Assembly: GCF_014205765.1 (NCBI RefSeq)
Contig: NZ_JACIIZ010000003.1
Span: forward strand, 248,001-312,000
Origin: Nitrospirillum iridis
Lineage (GTDB): Bacteria; Pseudomonadota; Alphaproteobacteria; Azospirillales; Azospirillaceae
Direction of reading: 5' to 3'
DNA length: 64,000 nucleotides
This document shows, one piece after another, positions 32,879-41,072 of the stretch. The notes under the pieces are model-generated. The model saw only the letters and a list, made by a program, of their open reading frames with translations, had not been told where the DNA came from and searched no databases. Each line of letters opens with the position of its first letter. The stretch's first letter is position 1. Both the position numbers and the translations under genes were made by a program.

Positions 32879-32911
32879 AAAAAAAACGGCGGCATGGGTC
32901 TCATGCCGCCG
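32879..32911 (-). terminator. Intrinsic terminator of cspA
   Basis: Arms CGGCGGCATG and CATGCCGCCG (32887-32896 and 32902-32911) form a perfect 10-bp stem with a 5-base loop; on the minus strand it is followed by eight T (32879-32886). It ends the cspA transcript 26 bases after its stop and stands 25 bases before the infA start. Confidence 0.92.
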
Positions 32912-32937
32912 CCTTTCGAATGCCTAAGGCAGGGAGA

Positions 32938-33147
32938 TCAAACGGCGCGCAGGTTCTCGGCCGAAGACTTGCCCTTGCGCGGGTCGCGCACGGTCTCGAA
33001 GCTGACCTTCTGGCCTTCGGCCAGATTGCCGATGCCCGAGCGCTCAACGGCGGAGATGTGGACGAAAACGTCGGCGGAGCCGTCCTCGGGCTGAATGAAG
33101 CCAAAGCCCTTGGTGCTGTTAAACCACTTCACGGTACCGATAGTCAT
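32938..33147 (-). CDS. cspA: Cold-shock protein, CspA family
   Basis: 69 aa, full length. RNP motifs are intact: KGFGFIQ and VFVHIS, after the conserved start [14 protein letters not shown]. It binds single-stranded RNA/DNA as an antiterminator or RNA chaperone. The start chosen has AGGAGA 8 bases ahead. The 231 bp up to the next gene (33148-33378) contain no gene and probably hold the promoter and a 5' leader; no clear cold-box is seen. Confidence 0.95.
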   Translation of the reverse strand: MTIGTVKWFNSTKGFGFIQPEDGSADVFVHISAVERSGIGNLAEGQKVSFETVRDPRKGKSSAENLRAV

Positions 33148-33378
33148 AAGGAATTCTCCTGGGATAGCACCCGTTCGGAGCTGCCCGGCGCGGGAGTGCG
33201 GCGCGAGCATCAAAAATCACGACGGGGAAGCACCGGCACGGGCCGGACGATAGCCCAGTAGCAAAGTCGACCCACCCAACATGGCCTCTATGGCGGCAAA
33301 TTGCAAGCTTCAGCACCCGCAGGGCTCCCCTTCCACCCTTTCGTGGGGTCCGGTGGCCCCGTGGTGACTGCCCGCCGG

Positions 33379-35004
33379 TCAACCGGCGCGGGGTATCCGC
33401 CGCCGCTTGAGGTCGGCGATGATCTCGCGCGCGGCGTTGTGTCCCGGGGCCCCGGTCACGCCGCCGCCGGGATGGGTGCCGGCGCCGCACATGTAAAGGC
33501 CCGCGATCGGCGTGCGGTAATCCGCATGGCCCAGCATAGGGCGGGCGGAGAAGATCTGGTTCAGATCCAGGGCGCCGTGGAAGATGTCCCCCCCCACCAG
33601 ACCGAAGGTGCGTTCCAGATCCAGCGGGCTATTGATCTGCCGGCCCAAAACCGCGCCCTTGAAGTTTGGGGCGTAGCGGGTGACCGTGTCTATCATCAGG
33701 TCCGCCACCGTTTCCCGATGGTCATCCCACGATGCGCCGCCAGGCTGGCTCGCCGGCAGGGTGGGGGCCACCTGCTGGCAGAACAGGCTGGCCACATGCT
33801 GGCCGGGTGGCGCCAGCGTGGGATCGAGGGTGGAGGGGATCAGGATCTCCACGATGGGATTGGCCGACCAGCCGTCACGCCGCGCGTCCATGTAGGCGCG
33901 GTCCATGTAGTCCAGGCTGGGGGCGATGATGATGCCGGCGGTGTGGTGTGGCGCCCGCGCCGTACCCGGCAGGGCGGTGAAATCCGGCAGCTCCGACAGG
34001 GCGACGTTCATGCGGAAGGTGCCGGAGCCGCAGCGCCAGTGGGTGATGCGGTGGTGGAAGTCGGCGGGCTGCGCCGCCGGGTCCACGAGCCCGCCGAACA
34101 GCAGACGGGGATTGAGGTTGGACACCACCAGGTCGGCGCGGAAGACGCGGCCATCGGCGGTGACCGCCCCCACCGCCCGGCCCCTTTCCACCAGGACCTC
34201 CGAGACCGGGCTGTTGGTATGGATCTCCACGCCGTGCGCCTGGGCTGATTTGGCCATGGCCTGGGTGATGGCCCCCATCCCGCCGATGGCGTGGCCCCAG
34301 GCGCCTTTCTTGCCGTTCACCTCACCGAAGACATGGTGCAACAACACATAGGCCGAGCCGGGGGTGTAGGGGCTGGCGAAGTTGCCGACGATGCTGTCGA
34401 AGCCGTAGGCCGCCTTGATCGGGGCGCTCTCGAACCAGCGGTCCAGGTAGTCGCCCGCGGACATGGCGAACAGGTCCAGCAGTTCGCGCTGCAGGTCCAG
34501 GCCCAGCGTGCGCAGCCGCCGCGCCAGCCGGCCGGTTTTCAGCAGCTCCGGCAAGGCCGCGAACACGCCCCCCGAGACCACGTTGGGCGGTGTCCGCAAC
34601 ACCAGGTCGCGCAGCACGTCGGCCACCGCTTCCGTCCGGGCGCCGTACTCGTCCAGCCGCTCGGCGTCGCGGGTGGAGAACTTGGCCACCTCCGCCTGGG
34701 TGATGCCGGGGCCGGTCTTGAGATAGCGGCTGTCGTCCAGGGGCAGGAAGTTGGACACCTCCCGCTCCACCACCTTCAGGCCATGCCGGGCCAGGTCCAG
34801 GTCACGGATGACCTTGGGGTTCAGCAGCGAGACGGTGTAGGCCGCGACCGAATTGCGGAAGCCCGGGTGGAACTCCTCCGTCACGGCCGCGCCGCCCACC
34901 ACCGGGCGCCGCTCCAGCACCGTCACCTTCAGCCCGGCCATCGCCAGATAGGCGGCGCAGACCAGGCCGTTATGCCCGCCGCCCACGATCACGACGTCAC
35001 GCAT
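33379..35004 (-). CDS. CrtI/PYROXD2-like FAD-dependent oxidoreductase
   Basis: 541 aa. The N-terminal dinucleotide fold DVVIVGGGHNGLVCAAYLAM is followed by VTVLERRPVVGGAAVTEE; the C-terminal FAD-closing motif MCGAGTHPGGGVTGAPGHNA is typical of the phytoene-desaturase-like family. Members dehydrogenate or isomerise hydrophobic polyenes or steroids, but the PYROXD2-like branch has no settled substrate. It begins 18 bases after the Rieske oxygenase and should be co-transcribed with it; together they suggest oxidative breakdown or tailoring of a lipophilic or aromatic compound. No carotenoid synthase genes are nearby. Confidence 0.88.
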   Translation of the reverse strand: MRDVVIVGGGHNGLVCAAYLAMAGLKVTVLERRPVVGGAAVTEEFHPGFRNSVAAYTVSLLNPKVIRDLDLARHGLKVVEREVSNFLPLDDSRYLKTGPGITQAEVAKFSTRDAERLDEYGARTEAVADVLRDLVLRTPPNVVSGGVFAALPELLKTGRLARRLRTLGLDLQRELLDLFAMSAGDYLDRWFESAPIKAAYGFDSIVGNFASPYTPGSAYVLLHHVFGEVNGKKGAWGHAIGGMGAITQAMAKSAQAHGVEIHTNSPVSEVLVERGRAVGAVTADGRVFRADLVVSNLNPRLLFGGLVDPAAQPADFHHRITHWRCGSGTFRMNVALSELPDFTALPGTARAPHHTAGIIIAPSLDYMDRAYMDARRDGWSANPIVEILIPSTLDPTLAPPGQHVASLFCQQVAPTLPASQPGGASWDDHRETVADLMIDTVTRYAPNFKGAVLGRQINSPLDLERTFGLVGGDIFHGALDLNQIFSARPMLGHADYRTPIAGLYMCGAGTHPGGGVTGAPGHNAAREIIADLKRRRIPRAG

Positions 35005-35022
35005 GGACCATATGCTCCTGCT

Positions 35023-36183
35023 TCAAGTGGGGCGGCGGAGGGACCAGCCCGGCGCCGGGGCGTGGGGAAGGCGGCTTTCCGGGATCAGGGCGCGCACGCG
35101 GCGGGCGAAGCCGCGCAGGCTGACCTCGTTCAGGCCCAGGGGGCCGGTGGTGTAGCTGCTGCCGTCCATGCCGTCCTGGACCCGTTCGATCAGGGCCTTG
35201 TCCTCAAGGCTGACCTGGCGGTTGATGCGCCAGTTGGCATAGCGCACGGCCCGCATTTCCCGCCGGTCGTCCGGCAGGACGTAGGCGATCTCGCGCACCA
35301 GGGTTTCGGTGGGCGAGAGCGGCAGCCACTGCATGAAGTCGATCTGGTCGGGATAGATGTCGAAGGCGATGTTCGGCCACAGCTTGAAATAGGTCCACAG
35401 CCGCTTGCGCTCCGCCGGCAAATGCCCCACGTCCGGCAGGTACTTCTGATAGAACCGCTCGGAGCGCGCGGGCGACGGCGTATCGACCAGCGCCCCCCAC
35501 ATCTTGTCCACCCACGGCTGGGATTCCAGGCCATAGCCGGCGCCGAACAGCCGGGTCAGGCCCGGATGGGCCACGGTGATGTGCAAGGCGTCGGAATAAT
35601 TGTCGCCCACATTCTTCCAGTTGACCGCGCGCGGCCGCCAGGTGACGCGACCCAGCGGCTGCAGCGCCTCGAACCGGTAGGGCGTCAACTCCTGCCGATA
35701 GGGCGCCATCATCTCCGCCACCGACGGGCCGGGGCCGGGCGCCAGGCGGATGAAGATGAAACCGAGGAAGACCTCGTGTTCCACCGGGGGCAGGGGATAG
35801 TCCGCCAACTGGAACTCCGGGAAGCCGCGGCGGTGGGGCACGCCGACCAGCGTGCCATCCAGGTCGTAGGACCAGGCGTGATAGGGGCAGACGATGCGGC
35901 CGCCGCAGCGGCCCTTGTCACCGTCCAGCAGGCGGGCGGCACGGTGGCGGCAAACATTGTGGAAGGCGTGGATGCGCCCGTCCCGCCCCCGCACCACGGC
36001 GACGCTTTCGCCCAGGAAGCGGAAGGTGTGGTAATCGCCCGGGGCGGGGATGTCGTTCACATGGCAGACGATCTGCCAGGACGACCGGAAGATCGCCTGA
36101 CGCTCGACCTCGAAGAAATCCGGGTCGCGGTAGATCCAGCCAGGCAGGCTGACCGCGTCGTCTGTGGTCAGGGGGGCGGCCAT
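35023..36183 (-). CDS. Rieske-type aromatic/quaternary-amine oxygenase, alpha subunit
   Basis: 386 aa. The [2Fe-2S] ligands are intact: Cys78/His80 in VCRHRA and Cys99/His102 in CPYHAW. The mononuclear-iron region is seen in WKNVGDNYSDALHITVAHPG. The enzyme inserts oxygen using electrons from a separate reductase, which is not encoded next to it. Substrate unknown; sequence style is close to choline/carnitine/steroid-type Rieske oxygenases. Its promoter region contains the dyad at 36225-36248, and the divergent TetR gene is the obvious regulator. Confidence 0.9.
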   Translation of the reverse strand: MAAPLTTDDAVSLPGWIYRDPDFFEVERQAIFRSSWQIVCHVNDIPAPGDYHTFRFLGESVAVVRGRDGRIHAFHNVCRHRAARLLDGDKGRCGGRIVCPYHAWSYDLDGTLVGVPHRRGFPEFQLADYPLPPVEHEVFLGFIFIRLAPGPGPSVAEMMAPYRQELTPYRFEALQPLGRVTWRPRAVNWKNVGDNYSDALHITVAHPGLTRLFGAGYGLESQPWVDKMWGALVDTPSPARSERFYQKYLPDVGHLPAERKRLWTYFKLWPNIAFDIYPDQIDFMQWLPLSPTETLVREIAYVLPDDRREMRAVRYANWRINRQVSLEDKALIERVQDGMDGSSYTTGPLGLNEVSLRGFARRVRALIPESRLPHAPAPGWSLRRPT

Positions 36184-36224
36184 CGAAGACGTCCTGGTCG
36201 GCGCCGGATCGGTTCCGGCGATTT

Positions 36225-36248
36225 ATTATTGAACGGATGTACAGTAAT
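36225..36248. promoter_or_regulatory. Candidate TetR operator between Rieske oxygenase and TetR gene
   Basis: Imperfect inverted repeat with arms ATTATTGAAC and GTACAGTAAT, 8 of 10 positions matching, spacer GGAT. It stands 42-65 bases upstream of the oxygenase start, in the only AT-rich patch of the 199-bp divergent region. Confidence 0.5.
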
Positions 36249-36382
36249 TGGGGAATCCTGTCAATTGCACCCCGGATAGCGGGTTGGCGGTCGCCGGTCC
36301 GTGGCCCGAGTCAAAATCCAGTGCCGCTGCTATAAGGGGCCGTGCCGAATGGTCCCCCAGGGAGCGCGTATACGGAACCCCG

Positions 36383-37033
36383 ATGAAGCAGCCCGCCCGA
36401 AAATTCAACCGTATCCAGCCGGATCTCCGCCGGGAACATCTGGTGGAGGCCGCCTTGCGGTGCCTGGCCGATCAGGGGCACGCCGGTCTTTCCGTGCGCA
36501 AGATCGCGGCCGAGGCCAATGTTTCCGTCGGCCTGATCAACCACCATTACGACGGCATCGACCGGTTGATCGCCCACGCCTATGAAACCCTGTCCCAGGG
36601 CATCTTCGACCGGGTGACGGGGGCGGTGGCCCCGGCCGTTGGCACCGCGCGCGACCGGTTCAGCGCGTTCTTCCGCGAATATTTCTCGCCCGACATTTTC
36701 GATCCCAAGCTGCTGGGGGTTTGGGTGGTGTTCTGGAGCCTCATCCGCCATTCGCCGGAGATGAAGGCCGTCCACGACCGCGCCAACGCCGCCTTCTGCG
36801 CCGTGCTCGAGGGGTATCTGTCCGATCTGGCGATGGAAAGGTCCGGGGGGGATGGCGGCCCGCCGCCCGCCGCCGCCCGGGTGGCCGCCATAGGCCTGTC
36901 GGCCCTGCTGGATGGCATCTGGCTGCAGTGGTGTCTCAACCCCGACACCTTCACCATCGCCGAGGCCATCGCCATCGCCGAAAGCTGGGTCGATGGCTTC
37001 GTCAACGGCGGGCACGGTCGCTTGGCCGGTTAG
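36383..37033 (+). CDS. TetR/AcrR-family regulator (BetI-like)
   Basis: 216 aa. HTH at about 16-60: REHLVEAALRCLADQGHAGL, SVRKIAAEANVSVGLINHHY. The C-terminal domain (FFREYFSPDIFDPKLLGVWV, FWSLIRHSPEM) resembles the BetI_C ligand domain. An ATG at 36383 is chosen because it begins the conserved part; the upstream extension is not conserved-looking. Divergent from the oxygenase/oxidoreductase pair, which it probably represses. Its TAG stop overlaps the convergent permease stop by 4 bases. Confidence 0.9.
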   Translation: MKQPARKFNRIQPDLRREHLVEAALRCLADQGHAGLSVRKIAAEANVSVGLINHHYDGIDRLIAHAYETLSQGIFDRVTGAVAPAVGTARDRFSAFFREYFSPDIFDPKLLGVWVVFWSLIRHSPEMKAVHDRANAAFCAVLEGYLSDLAMERSGGDGGPPPAAARVAAIGLSALLDGIWLQWCLNPDTFTIAEAIAIAESWVDGFVNGGHGRLAG

Positions 37034-38346
37034 GCGGGGTCGCCCTCCGCCCGGCGCGATGGCGGGGGCTCGCCGGCCGTGGCGTGGCGGATCAGGGAAA
37101 GCGCCATGCCCATCGCCAGCAGTCCCGCCGCCACCAGCATCGCCTCCACGCCGGTGGTGATCAGCAGGCCGACGCAGAACAGCAGGCCGCCCCCGGCCAC
37201 GGCGATGTCCCATCGCCGTCCAGGTGTCAGCCGCAGCAGGGCGGCGCAGGCGCAGGCGTAGACGATGACGTTCAGGACCACCGCCAGGTTGACCACCGTG
37301 TCGAATTGTTGGCCCAGGGTGGGTGACAGGGTGGCGAGGCAGACGACGCTCATCAGCGCCGCCATGAACACCAGGTTGCGCACCGGCGCGCCGTGGCGGT
37401 TCACACCGGAGAGGAGGCGCGGGAACAGGCCCAGCCGGGCGCCGGCCTCCGCCGTTTCCGCGCCCACCAGCATCCAGCCCGCCAGCGTGCCCGCGGCTTT
37501 GGCCATGGCGCAGACGGCCAGGACGGTGCCCGCCACCGGGCCCCACAGGCGCGTGGCCACGTCGGCGAAGGGGGCGGTGGAGGCGCGCAGCTCCGCCGCC
37601 GACAACACGCCGGTCAGGGCCGTGCAGGCGGTGATGTAGACCAGGCCGGCCACGGCGATGCCGCCCAAGGTGGCGATGGGCACGTTGCGTTCCGGCTGCC
37701 GGACCACGGCGGCCACGACGGCCGCGCTTTCCAACCCGAGGAAGGCCCAGATGATGGAGGCCAGGGAATGGGCCACCGCGCCACCCGCGGACAATCCCGT
37801 GACATTCCAGGACGCCGTGAACACCGTGGGGTCGAACCACCACCAGCCCAGAATGGCCACCAGCAGCACCGGCGCCAAGCCCTGGACCAGCGCCACGCCC
37901 TCGAAGCGGGCGGTGAAACGCACCCCCGCCATATTGGCCAGCGTCACGCCCCAGATGACGGCGACCGTGGCGAGGCCCAGCGTCAGCGGCAGCTTCAGCA
38001 CCGGCACCAGGCTGGCCAGATAGCCGGTGACGGCCAGCGCGATGGCCACGTTGCCGAACCAGGTGGAGACCCAGTAGAAGAAGGCGGCGATGAAACCCAG
38101 GCGCCGGCCCAGTCCGGTGCGGACATAGCCGGCCAGGCCGGGTTCCTGCGGGCACAGGATGGCCAGGCGGGAACAGACCAGGCCGATCAGCAGCGCGCCC
38201 GCCAGCACGACCATCCAGCCGACGATGACGATGGAGCCGATTTCGCCAAGGCTGGCGGGCAGCAGGAAGATGCCGGACCCGATCATGTTGCCGGCCACGA
38301 TGAAACCCGCGGCCACCGGGCCGATCTTCGTACGCTCGTCCCGCAT
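37030..38346 (-). CDS. APC-superfamily amino-acid/polyamine antiporter or permease
   Basis: 438 aa with 12 hydrophobic segments. Conserved start KIGPVAAGFIVAGNMIGSGI has the GSGIF-like helix-1 break of the AdiC/PotE/CadB branch; WSTWFGNVAIA, WAFLGLESAAVVAAVV and the later GWMLVGAETAEAGARLGLFP follow the family. Transports basic amino acids or polyamines, often as antiporter. The chosen ATG at 38346 gives the usual length; the upstream extension is basic and unlike a membrane protein. The stop is fused tail-to-tail with that of the TetR gene. Confidence 0.9.
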   Translation of the reverse strand: MRDERTKIGPVAAGFIVAGNMIGSGIFLLPASLGEIGSIVIVGWMVVLAGALLIGLVCSRLAILCPQEPGLAGYVRTGLGRRLGFIAAFFYWVSTWFGNVAIALAVTGYLASLVPVLKLPLTLGLATVAVIWGVTLANMAGVRFTARFEGVALVQGLAPVLLVAILGWWWFDPTVFTASWNVTGLSAGGAVAHSLASIIWAFLGLESAAVVAAVVRQPERNVPIATLGGIAVAGLVYITACTALTGVLSAAELRASTAPFADVATRLWGPVAGTVLAVCAMAKAAGTLAGWMLVGAETAEAGARLGLFPRLLSGVNRHGAPVRNLVFMAALMSVVCLATLSPTLGQQFDTVVNLAVVLNVIVYACACAALLRLTPGRRWDIAVAGGGLLFCVGLLITTGVEAMLVAAGLLAMGMALSLIRHATAGEPPPSRRAEGDPA

Positions 38347-38554
38347 GCCGCCGATCCCCGCTTCCGGCCCCTGGCGGGCCTGTCGCTGTGATAGTGATCG
38401 AGCGTTCAGCAATCGCAATGGAAAGTTTAGGCGACACCTTTTCCGCCCACTGGTTCCGCCATACTGGTTCCGGCGCATTCGGCATGAACCTATGAAGGGC
38501 GCTCATCAATCCGGGTGGCCGTTGCCATTCCCCGGGCTGCCCCGTACAAGGCTT

Positions 38555-38570
38555 TTGGTAGCGCTAACTT
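38555..38570 (+). promoter_or_regulatory. Possible LacI-type operator upstream of GH9 gene
   Basis: The perfect core palindrome TAGCGCTA (38559-38566) with outer bases GG and AC resembles LacI/GalR-family operators. It ends about 17 bases before the GH9 start, where a repressor would block ribosome access or elongation. Weak evidence from one site only. Confidence 0.35.
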
Positions 38571-38586
38571 CGGATTTGGTGCGGTG

Positions 38587-40449
38587 ATGAAGCCTGGGAT
38601 GTTCCTGTCGGTCTTGGCGTTGGTGATGGCGACCGGCACGGCACGGGCGGAGGAGGCGCCCAGCGTCCTCACCCTGAACCAGACCGGCCTGGAAGGCGCC
38701 GGCCCGAAGGTGGCCATCCTGGCCGATGCGGTGTCGGCCCCACTGGACTGGCGGCTGACCGACGCGCGGGGGCTGGTGGTCGCCACCGGGCGGACGCGGG
38801 TGTTTGGCGATGACGCGGCCTCTGGTCAGCACATCCACCAGATCGATTTTTCCGACGTGCGCCAGGTGGGCCAGGGGTACCGGCTGACGGTGGGGGACAA
38901 GGCCAGCCGGCCCTTTGATCTCAAGGCCGCCCCGGACGGACGGCTGGCCCGGGCCGCCCTGTCCTTTTTCTATCAGCAGCGCAGCGGCGTGCCCATCGAG
39001 GCGGCGCTGGTTGAACGGCCGGATTTGGCGCGGCCGGCGGGGCACCACCCCGACCGGGCGACCTGTTTCAACCTGGCTGATCCCAGGGGCCAGGTCTGGC
39101 CCGGTTGCGATTATTCCCTGGATGTCAGCGGCGGTTGGTACGATGCCGGCGACCAGGGCAAATATGTGGTCAATGGCGGCATCTCCGTCTGGACCCTGGT
39201 CAACGCCTATGAGCGCGCCCGGCTGCTGAAGCGTCCCCGGGCCTTGGCGGCGGTGGCCGACGGCGACTTGGCCGTGCCGGAACGGGGCAACGGCGTGCCT
39301 GACATCCTGGATGAGGCGCGCTTCGAGCTGGAGTTCCTGCTGGCCATGCAGGTTCCGGAGGGCAAGAGCCTGGAGGTGCCGCTCGGGGTCCAAAGTGGGC
39401 GTGATGGAAAGGGCGGGCCCGGCCACTATGTCCTGACGCGCATCGATGCCGGCGGCCTGGTCCACCAGAGGGTCGGCGATGCCCACTGGACCGGCCTGCC
39501 CACCGCCCCGGCCGACGACCATGTCACCCGCTATCTCTACTATCCCACCACGGCGGCCAGCCTGAACCTGGCCGCTGTCGCGGCCCAGGCGGCGCGGGTA
39601 TGGCGGGATATCGACGGCGCCTTCGCCGACCGCTGCCTGGCGGCTGCCCGGCGCGCCTTCGCCGCCGCCCAGCGCCACCCGGACATCCTGGCCCAGGTGG
39701 AGTTCACCGGCAGCGGCGGCTATGGCGATCCGCACGTGGCGGATGAGCTCTACTGGGCGGCGGCAGAGCTGTACGCCACCACCGGGGAGGCCGCTTACCT
39801 GGCGGTGCTGCGGGCGTCCCCCTACTTCAGCGGGGAACAGGGCACGGGCGACATCAGCTGGGGTTCCGTCGCCACGGCGGGCGCCTTGACGTTGGCCCTG
39901 GTGCCGGATCGGCTGGACGGCGCGGACCGTGACCGGGTGCGGGCGCGACTGCTGGCGTTGGCCGACGGCTATGTCGCCGATGAGGGCAAGACCGGCTATC
40001 ACCTGCCCTATGCGCCCGCATCATATCCTTGGGGCTCCAACGCCGCCATTCTGAACCGCGCCATTGTTCTCGGCATGGCGTATGATTGGACCGGTAACGC
40101 GGTCTACCGGTCGGCGGTGGTGGATGCCGCCGACTACGTGCTGGGCCGCAACCCGTTGGACCGCTCCTTCGTCACCGGCTTCGGTGCCCGGCCCATGCGC
40201 AACCCGCACCATCGCTTCTGGGCGCGGCAGGCGGACGCCCGCTACCCCGCGCCGCCGTCCGGCGTGCTGTCGGGCGGCCCCAACTCGTCGGCCATGACCG
40301 ACATGGTGGCGAAGGAAATGAAGGGCGGTTGCGCCCCCCAGACCTGCTGGGCCGACGACCTGCGCGCCTATACGATGAATGAGGTCACCATCAACTGGAA
40401 CGCGCCGCTGGCCTGGGTGGCGCTGTGGCTGGACGACACCGCGCCCTGA
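38587..40449 (+). CDS. Glycoside hydrolase family 9 (endoglucanase-type) with N-terminal Ig-like domain
   Basis: 620 aa. Signal peptide 1-22 (FLSVLALVMATGTARA), then a CelD_N-type Ig-like domain to about 105 (VLTLNQTGLEGAGPKVAILA), then the GH9 (alpha/alpha)6 barrel. Catalytic signatures are visible: SGGWYDAGDQGKYVVNGG with the Asp pair, GRNPLDRSFVTGFG, NPHHRFW, and near the end YTMNEVTINWNAPLAW with the acid Glu. Cleaves beta-1,4-glucans or related polymers in the periplasm or outside. The ATG at 38587 is chosen since it begins the signal peptide; an in-frame upstream start would place 24 residues ahead of it. Confidence 0.93.
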   Translation: MKPGMFLSVLALVMATGTARAEEAPSVLTLNQTGLEGAGPKVAILADAVSAPLDWRLTDARGLVVATGRTRVFGDDAASGQHIHQIDFSDVRQVGQGYRLTVGDKASRPFDLKAAPDGRLARAALSFFYQQRSGVPIEAALVERPDLARPAGHHPDRATCFNLADPRGQVWPGCDYSLDVSGGWYDAGDQGKYVVNGGISVWTLVNAYERARLLKRPRALAAVADGDLAVPERGNGVPDILDEARFELEFLLAMQVPEGKSLEVPLGVQSGRDGKGGPGHYVLTRIDAGGLVHQRVGDAHWTGLPTAPADDHVTRYLYYPTTAASLNLAAVAAQAARVWRDIDGAFADRCLAAARRAFAAAQRHPDILAQVEFTGSGGYGDPHVADELYWAAAELYATTGEAAYLAVLRASPYFSGEQGTGDISWGSVATAGALTLALVPDRLDGADRDRVRARLLALADGYVADEGKTGYHLPYAPASYPWGSNAAILNRAIVLGMAYDWTGNAVYRSAVVDAADYVLGRNPLDRSFVTGFGARPMRNPHHRFWARQADARYPAPPSGVLSGGPNSSAMTDMVAKEMKGGCAPQTCWADDLRAYTMNEVTINWNAPLAWVALWLDDTAP

Positions 40450-40490
40450 GGACCGCGCCTTGAGTCTGGTCGGCGGTGGTCACAGCCCAA

Positions 40491-40520
40491 AACGGCATGA
40501 GCGCTGTCGCCCATGCCGTT
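40491..40520. terminator. Hairpin between convergent GH9 and RidA genes
   Basis: Arms AACGGCATG and CATGCCGTT (40491-40499 and 40512-40520), perfect 9 bp, 12-base loop. On the minus strand only four T follow, so the strength is moderate. It may serve both converging transcripts. Confidence 0.5.
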
Positions 40521-40534
40521 GATCGGAGCCGCCC

Positions 40535-41047
40535 TCAGCGGCCGGCGGGCGCCCCCACCTTGGCGGCGGTCACCTCGATCTCCACCAGGGCGCCGGGCAG
40601 CACCAGGGCCGCCACCTTCACCGTGCTGCGCGCCGGCTTGTTGGGCTGCGCCGCCGTGCCGAAATATTGCGTCCAGGCGGCCTGCAGCCCCGCGAAGTCG
40701 ATGTCGCCGCCCTTGTTGGGATCGCCGGCCAGGAAGACATGGGCCTGGACGACATCGCCCAGGGTGTAGCCCAGCCCCTCCAACGTGGCCTTCAGCTTGG
40801 CCAGGACGCTCAGCGTCTGCGCCTGGGTGTCGCCATAGGCCTGGACGCTGCCCTTGGGGGCCTTGTCATCGATGACCGCGGGCAGGGCGCCGCTCAGATA
40901 GACGGTCTGGGCGCCGGCCGGCACCGTCACGGCGGCGGCGATGGGGCTGTCGGCGTTCGGGCCCTGGGTGCGGACGATGCCGGTCTCGGCGAAAGCCGGG
41001 GTCGCGGCCAGCAGGGCCAGGGCGGACAGCAGGATATGAGGGCGCAT
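40535..41047 (-). CDS. RidA/YjgF-family protein with signal peptide
   Basis: 170 aa. The signal peptide (HILLSALALLAATPAFA) sends it to the periplasm, unlike classical cytosolic RidA. The RidA core is clear: VYLSGALPAVIDD, TQAQTLSVLAKLKATLEGLG, DVVQAHVFL and PARSTVKVAALVLPGALVEI with the substrate-binding Arg. RidA hydrolyses reactive imines/enamines to keto acids and ammonia. It starts 25 bases after the amine oxidase gene and so pairs with an imine-producing enzyme. Confidence 0.92.
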   Translation of the reverse strand: MRPHILLSALALLAATPAFAETGIVRTQGPNADSPIAAAVTVPAGAQTVYLSGALPAVIDDKAPKGSVQAYGDTQAQTLSVLAKLKATLEGLGYTLGDVVQAHVFLAGDPNKGGDIDFAGLQAAWTQYFGTAAQPNKPARSTVKVAALVLPGALVEIEVTAAKVGAPAGR

Positions 41048-41072
41048 TTTCGGGGATCTCCTGGTTTCTTGA

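Noticed and set aside
34291-36279. 662-aa plus-strand frame opposite the Rieske/oxidoreductase genes
   Set aside because: Gln/His/Arg-rich shadow; both minus-strand genes have intact cofactor motifs.
36311-38509. 732-aa minus-strand frame across TetR and permease
   Set aside because: Conflicts with two recognised genes and has non-protein-like composition.
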